Below are positions 59,776-64,000 of a DNA stretch of 64,000 nt, piece by piece (position 1 is the stretch's first letter; each line of letters begins with the position of its first letter). This DNA comes from Novosphingobium ovatum. GTDB taxonomy: Bacteria > Pseudomonadota > Alphaproteobacteria > Sphingomonadales > Sphingomonadaceae. Both the position numbers and the translations under genes were made by a program. A model generated the notes under the pieces. The model was not told the DNA's origin. It made no database searches and worked only from the letters and a program-made list of their open reading frames with translations. The stretch is from the NCBI RefSeq assembly GCF_009909235.1, contig NZ_JAAAPO010000009.1, forward strand, positions 1-64,000, read 5' to 3'.

Positions 59776-61022
59776 AATGCCCCCCGCAGGATGTCGACGG
59801 GATCGACGCTGGCGGCTTTACGCGCGGGCAGCCAGGCCGCCACCACGCCCGCCGCCAGTGAAGCCCCGGCCGCGATGGCATATTGGCGCGGCGATTTGTC
59901 CAGCGGGATATGCTGGATCTCGCCGCCCACCGACAGGTCCAGCGATCCCAGCACCCCCATCAGCCCCGTCCCCAGCGCCCAGCCCAACAGCACCCCCACC
60001 ACCGCCAGCGCCAGCCCTTCCAGCACGAAGACCAGTTGCAGGTCGCCTTGCGAAAACCCCATCGAGCGCAGGATGGCGATATCCTTGCGCTTGTCCGCGA
60101 CGCTGGTGGAGACGGCGGTGTAAATGCCAAACGAGGCCACCAGCAGGATCGCCGAGACCACCGAATACATCACGATATTGCGCGTCAGCAGCAGCGAGAG
60201 GAAGTCGCTGGACCGCTCCTGCCAGCTTTCCGCCTTATATCCCGATTGCGCCTCCAACTGCGCGGCGATGGTTTGCGCGGCATAGGCATCGGTCAGCTTG
60301 ATGCCGATGCGGTTGATGATGAAGGGGCGGCCCAGCAACGACTGCGCCTCACGCAAAAGCATATAGCCGGTGCTGCCGCCCAGCATCGAATTGCCCTTTT
60401 TCACCAAGCCAACCACGCGCAAGGATCGCGTCACCCCCGCCGCCGATGTGGCCGAGACAATGTCGCCCATGTTCAGGCCCAGCCGGCGGGCCAGTTCCTC
60501 GCCCAGAATGACGCCGCCCTGCACACGTTCCAGATCGATCAGTTGGCCCGCGCGCATCTTGTCGGCGATATTGCTGACCTTGGCCTCGATCCCCGGTTCC
60601 ACGCCCACGACCGCCAGCGGTTCGTCCCGCCCGCCCATGCGCAATGTCACCGCCCCCGACAGGCTGGGCGAGGCGATGGCGCCTTCGATCGCGCCGGTGC
60701 GGGCCATCAGCCGCTGCCAGTCCTTGATGCCGCGCACCTCGTTGCGCTGTTTATAGCCGTGGATTTGCACCGCCCCGCCCGGATAGGCGCGCACCCCCGG
60801 TTGCGGCGGCGGGCTGCGCAATTCGTCCGATACGATGATGTGCGGGGCGACATCGATCAATTGGCGGACGAAATCGTTCTGGCTGCCCACCATCAGCGCC
60901 GAGACCGCCAGAAAGAACCCCACGCCCACCGCCACGCCACTGGTGGCGACCAGCGTTTGCCGCCGCCGCATCAACAGATGCCGCGCGGCGATATGGATCA
61001 ACAGCGACAGGCGGCCCAGCAC
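59772..61022 (-). CDS. ABC exporter permease, FtsX/MacB fold
   Basis: A 416-residue inner-membrane protein. One helix near the N terminus is followed by a large periplasmic domain (about residues 45-270) and three C-terminal helices around LVASFGIYTAVSTSVADKRK, DIAILRSMGFSQGDL and the final AAWLPARKAASVDPVDILR, which is the typical FtsX ending. It begins 4 nt after the adaptor stop. With the ATPase and adaptor it forms a MacAB/DevBCA-type exporter that acts on periplasmic substrates, perhaps lipids or peptides. Confidence 0.9.
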   Translation of the reverse strand: MLGRLSLLIHIAARHLLMRRRQTLVATSGVAVGVGFFLAVSALMVGSQNDFVRQLIDVAPHIIVSDELRSPPPQPGVRAYPGGAVQIHGYKQRNEVRGIKDWQRLMARTGAIEGAIASPSLSGAVTLRMGGRDEPLAVVGVEPGIEAKVSNIADKMRAGQLIDLERVQGGVILGEELARRLGLNMGDIVSATSAAGVTRSLRVVGLVKKGNSMLGGSTGYMLLREAQSLLGRPFIINRIGIKLTDAYAAQTIAAQLEAQSGYKAESWQERSSDFLSLLLTRNIVMYSVVSAILLVASFGIYTAVSTSVADKRKDIAILRSMGFSQGDLQLVFVLEGLALAVVGVLLGWALGTGLMGVLGSLDLSVGGEIQHIPLDKSPRQYAIAAGASLAAGVVAAWLPARKAASVDPVDILRGAL

Positions 61023-61026
61023 GGCG

Positions 61027-62052
61027 TCAGGGCTTTGCGGTGGCGGCGGGGGCAGGCGCGGGGCGCACGGCCGCGCCTTCGGCCAGATCGGCGGGCGGGC
61101 TCAGGATCACCGTCTCGCCCACCTTCAGCCCGGCGGTCACCTCGGTATTCTCCTTGCCTGCCGCGCCCAGCGTGACGGCGCGCTGGTGGGCCTTGCCGCC
61201 CTCGACCACCCACACCTTGCCCCCGCTCACCGCAGCGGGCGGGATCAGCACCGCATGGGCGTTTTCGCGGGCAATGATGTTCACCTCCAGCGTCAGGCCC
61301 ATCGGCAGGCTGACCGCCTCATCCGGCAACAGTCGCACGCGAAAGGCGCGCGCCGTGGGGTCGCCCGCAGGCGTTACCTCGGCCACATGGGCGCGGATCA
61401 CCCGCCCGGCAAAGGCGTCCGAAGTCATCAGCGCGCTTTGCCCCACGCGCACGCGGGTGATGTCACGCTCGTCCACGGTGGCGGTGATGCGGATCTGTTT
61501 GGGGTCGCCCAACTGGAACAACACCTTGGCAGGGGTCGCCAGATCGCCGGGATAGACATCGCGCTTGATCACCACGCCCGCCGCGCTGGCGCGCACCATC
61601 AGCTGATCCAGCCGCGCCGAGGCGGTGGCGCGGGCGGCGCGGGCAGCGTCGGCATTGGCCACCGCACTGTCGCGCGCGGCGCCCGTCACCCATCCGTCGC
61701 GGTACAGGGCCACCGTGCGGCGCTCGACCGTTTCGGCCGACCGGGCTTGGGCTGCGGCCTGCGCCAACAGGCCCTGCTGCTCGGTATTGTCCAGAATGGC
61801 CAGCACCTGGCCTGCCTGCACCCGGTCGCCCTCGGCCACCAATATCCTGGCCACAGGGGCGGTGATGCGGGCGGCGACCGATACCGGCTGCTGCGCCTCG
61901 ACATAGCCGGTGGCATAGACCAGATCGGCCGCTGGCCCCGCGCCGACCCGCGCATAGGCGACCGTTGCGGGCTGGTGCCGCCAATGCCACAGCCCCGCGC
62001 CCGCCACGCCCAGCGCCGCAATGCCGATCGTCCAGCCAACAATTGCCTTCAC
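61027..62052 (-). CDS. Membrane fusion protein of the ABC exporter, HlyD/MacA family
   Basis: A 341-residue adaptor with one N-terminal membrane helix (IVGWTIGIAALGVAGAGLWH, about residues 4-23), a lipoyl domain (ITAPVARILVAEGDRVQAGQ), a short coiled-coil hairpin, a beta-barrel domain and a Pro/Ala-rich tail. The start is GTG 62052, with AAGGG 7 nt upstream; no ATG fits, although the frame stays open far upstream. It is the first gene of the exporter operon and is divergent from the CDP-sugar genes. Confidence 0.87.
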   Translation of the reverse strand: MKAIVGWTIGIAALGVAGAGLWHWRHQPATVAYARVGAGPAADLVYATGYVEAQQPVSVAARITAPVARILVAEGDRVQAGQVLAILDNTEQQGLLAQAAAQARSAETVERRTVALYRDGWVTGAARDSAVANADAARAARATASARLDQLMVRASAAGVVIKRDVYPGDLATPAKVLFQLGDPKQIRITATVDERDITRVRVGQSALMTSDAFAGRVIRAHVAEVTPAGDPTARAFRVRLLPDEAVSLPMGLTLEVNIIARENAHAVLIPPAAVSGGKVWVVEGGKAHQRAVTLGAAGKENTEVTAGLKVGETVILSPPADLAEGAAVRPAPAPAATAKP

Positions 62053-62367
62053 CCGCGTGCCCTTTCGCCGCCGTGTTATCGCCCGTGGTTGTAGCAGGTG
62101 CGGGACGGCTGCCAATCTGTCTTTGTGGCGTGTCAACATGGGCCATCGTCCGCCCGGCCGCCGCCCTAGCCAGCATTGACCGCTTGGCCGCTTTCCCTTA
62201 TCAGCCGGCCGCGCAGAACAGGTCGGGTCGGTTGCGGGGCGGGGCTCCCCCGCGGGGCATATGCGGGGCAACATGGCCGGTTTGCGCCATTGTCCGCGTG
62301 ATGCCTTGGGCGCAGCGATCCGCCGGTTCGGTCTGGTTGGCACGGTGCCGGCCACAGGGGGTTGGCA
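62053..62367. promoter_or_regulatory. Divergent promoter region, ABC exporter / CDP-sugar genes
   Basis: These 315 bp contain no gene that I can support. A possible plus-strand promoter is TTGACC at 62176-62181 and TATCAG at 62199-62204, spaced 17 bp. It would serve rfbF with a leader of about 160 nt. Confidence 0.4.
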
Positions 62368-63153
62368 GTGACAAAAGCGGTGATCCTGGCTGGCGGACTT
62401 GGCACCCGGCTGGGTGAGGAAACCTCGGTACGGCCAAAGCCCATGGTCGAGGTCGGCGGGATGCCGATCCTGTGGCACATCATGAAGATCTATGCCGCCC
62501 ATGGGGTGAACGACTTTATCGTGTGCCTGGGGTACAAGGGCTATGTGATCAAGGAGTTCTTTGCCAACTACTTCCTGCATGCGGCGGACGTAACGATCGA
62601 TCTGGCCAACAACAGCATGGAAGTCCACGAGGCCAAGAGCGAGCCGTGGCGCGTGACGCTGGTGGACACCGGCGCCAATGCCCAGACCGGCGGGCGGTTG
62701 CGCGCGGTGCGCCGGTTCCTGACCCCGGACGAGCCTTTCTGCTTTACCTATGGCGATGGCGTGTCGGACGTGGATGTGACGGCACAGCTGGCCTTCCACC
62801 GCGCCCATGGCCGCCGCGCGACGATTGCCGCCGTGGCCCCGCCGGGGCGGTTTGGCGCGCTGGAATTCGGCATCGGCAATGACGGCAACGAGGTGCGCAG
62901 CTTTCGTGAAAAGCCGGCGGGCGATGGCGGGCTGATCAATGGCGGCTTTTTCGTGCTGGACCCCAGCGTGATCGACCTGATCGACGGGCCGGACACCATC
63001 TGGGAGCAAAAGCCGATGGAGACGCTGGCGCTGATGGGTGATCTGGTGGCCTACCGGCATGACGGTTTCTGGCAGCCGATGGACACGTTGCGCGACAAAC
63101 AGCATCTGGAAAAGCTGTGGGCCGAGGGCGCCGCGCCTTGGAAGGTGTGGTGA
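62368..63153 (+). CDS. rfbF: Glucose-1-phosphate cytidylyltransferase
   Basis: A 261-residue nucleotidyltransferase that makes CDP-glucose from glucose 1-phosphate and CTP, the first step of the CDP-3,6-dideoxyhexose route. The nucleotide-binding opening is [20 protein letters not shown], followed by [18 protein letters not shown] and the typical [10 protein letters not shown] metal site. GTG 62368, with GGGGG 6 nt upstream, is preferred to TTG 62362. Its stop overlaps the next start by 4 nt. The product feeds O-antigen or other surface-glycan synthesis. Confidence 0.95.
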   Translation: MTKAVILAGGLGTRLGEETSVRPKPMVEVGGMPILWHIMKIYAAHGVNDFIVCLGYKGYVIKEFFANYFLHAADVTIDLANNSMEVHEAKSEPWRVTLVDTGANAQTGGRLRAVRRFLTPDEPFCFTYGDGVSDVDVTAQLAFHRAHGRRATIAAVAPPGRFGALEFGIGNDGNEVRSFREKPAGDGGLINGGFFVLDPSVIDLIDGPDTIWEQKPMETLALMGDLVAYRHDGFWQPMDTLRDKQHLEKLWAEGAAPWKVW

Positions 63154-64000
63154 GGGGCGCCGCGTTGATTGATGAGGCCTGGTGGGCCGGGCGGCGGGTG
63201 CTGGTCACCGGCCACACCGGCTTCAAGGGCGGCTGGCTGTGCCTGTGGCTGACGCAGATGGGGGCGCAGGTGACGGGCCTGTCGCTGCCGGCAGAGGATG
63301 TCAGCCTGTTCCATCAGGCGCGCATTGGTGATTTGGTCACCCATATCGAGGGCGACATTCGCGACCCCGCCGTGGTCGACGCCGCCATGGCGCAGGCCCG
63401 GCCAGAGGTGGTGTTCCATCTGGCGGCGCAACCTTTGGTCCGCCTGTCCTATGCCACGCCGGTCGAAACCTTTGCGACCAATGTGCAGGGCAGCGTGCAT
63501 GTGCTGGACGCCTGCCGCCGCGCGGGGGAGCTGGGCGCGGGCGATTTGCGGGCGATTGTCTGCATCACCTCTGACAAGTGTTACGAGAACCGCGAATGGG
63601 TCTGGCCCTACCGCGAGAATGAGCCAATGGGCGGGCATGACCCCTATTCCGCCAGCAAGGGCGCGGCCGAACTGGTGATCGCGTCCTATCGGCGCAGCTT
63701 TTTCAGCAATGGCGATGGGCCTTTGCTGGCTTCGGTGCGGGCGGGCAATGTGATTGGCGGTGGCGATTGGGCGGCCGACCGGCTGGTGCCTGATATCATG
63801 CGCGCGCTGCTGGATGGCGCGCGCCCGCTGATCCGTTCCCCCCATTCGGTGCGCCCGTGGCAGCATGTGCTCGAGGCCTTGGGCGGCTATCTGATGATCG
63901 CGCGCGGGCTGGCCGCGGGCAATGTCGGATTGGCCGAGGGCTGGAACTTTGGCCCGGCGGACGATGACACGCAGCCCGTCCACTGGATCGCCGATCGCCT
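63150..64000 (+). CDS. rfbG: CDP-glucose 4,6-dehydratase, truncated by the window edge
   Basis: The first 283 codons of a short-chain-type sugar-nucleotide dehydratase, which oxidises and dehydrates CDP-glucose to the 4-keto-6-deoxy sugar. The NAD-binding loop is [12 protein letters not shown], the catalytic pair is in YSASK, and ITSDKCYEN and [14 protein letters not shown] are family-specific. It starts with GTG in a GTGA overlap with rfbF, which marks translational coupling. The frame is open to the end of the window, where about 75 residues are still missing. Confidence 0.94.
   Translation, partial: MRGAALIDEAWWAGRRVLVTGHTGFKGGWLCLWLTQMGAQVTGLSLPAEDVSLFHQARIGDLVTHIEGDIRDPAVVDAAMAQARPEVVFHLAAQPLVRLSYATPVETFATNVQGSVHVLDACRRAGELGAGDLRAIVCITSDKCYENREWVWPYRENEPMGGHDPYSASKGAAELVIASYRRSFFSNGDGPLLASVRAGNVIGGGDWAADRLVPDIMRALLDGARPLIRSPHSVRPWQHVLEALGGYLMIARGLAAGNVGLAEGWNFGPADDDTQPVHWIADR

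Overview
The window is a GC-rich chromosomal segment that looks like a sphingomonad alphaproteobacterium (Novosphingobium-like). This rests on the gene content: three TonB-dependent receptors, abundant aromatic-ring catabolism and redox genes, a GH3 beta-glucosidase, LysR/TetR/LacI regulators and a LOV-HTH photoreceptor of the Erythrobacter EL222 type. The genus is an inference. It begins in the 3' end of a 5S rRNA gene and ends inside a CDP-glucose 4,6-dehydratase gene. I saw no insertion sequence, CRISPR array, tRNA or prophage.

Layout. (1) 0.1-8.3 kb: a BaeSR-like two-component system coupled to a small methyltransferase, divergent from a complete RND pump (adaptor, permease, outer-membrane factor). 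Three perfect-phase 11-bp direct repeats lie between them. (2) 8.3-11.0 kb: a Tat-exported molybdenum hydroxylase and its [2Fe-2S] subunit. (3) 11.4-16.9 kb: an EmrAB-type MFS pump with its own outer-membrane factor and two TetR regulators. (4) 17.0-19.1 kb: cytochrome c plus a flavoprotein of the vanillyl-alcohol oxidase / p-cresol methylhydroxylase family. (5) 19.2-25.3 kb: LacI regulator, GH3 beta-glucosidase, acyltransferase and an unusual MlaA-family protein. (6) 25.3-34.7 kb: esterase, TonB receptor, and a tight operon of amidohydrolase, aromatic-ring monooxygenase, HbpS-like protein, extradiol dioxygenase and FAH-family hydrolase, with a LysR gene. (7) 34.8-55.4 kb: an accessory region with three copies of a two-gene module, described below. 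It also holds an aminotransferase, an LigB-type dioxygenase/azoreductase/YceI operon, a GPH-type transporter, a phosphatase-TonB receptor operon with a candidate PHO box, an FAD oxidoreductase, an orphan response regulator, an NTF2-like protein and a third TonB receptor. (8) 55.5-59.0 kb: a beta-propeller / alpha-beta hydrolase / SDR operon next to the LOV-HTH regulator. (9) 59.0-62.1 kb: a MacAB/DevBCA-type ABC exporter. (10) 62.4 kb to the end: CDP-sugar biosynthesis (rfbF, rfbG).

The most unusual content is a module seen three times (34.84-36.27, 42.35-43.68 and 50.39-51.90 kb). It pairs a roughly 350-400 aa SAM methyltransferase, which has a long uncharacterised N-terminal half, with a roughly 100 aa helical protein. 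Each pair is joined by a 4-nt ATGA overlap. The three methyltransferases are paralogues of one another, and so are the three small proteins. The modules sit next to transport, LysR and redox genes. A 13-bp palindrome, approximately CCTGTCGRWCAGG, or a half of it, recurs in the non-coding DNA ahead of all three modules and ahead of the nearby TonB receptor and NTF2-like gene, which suggests one regulon. I do not recognise this system and its substrate is unknown.
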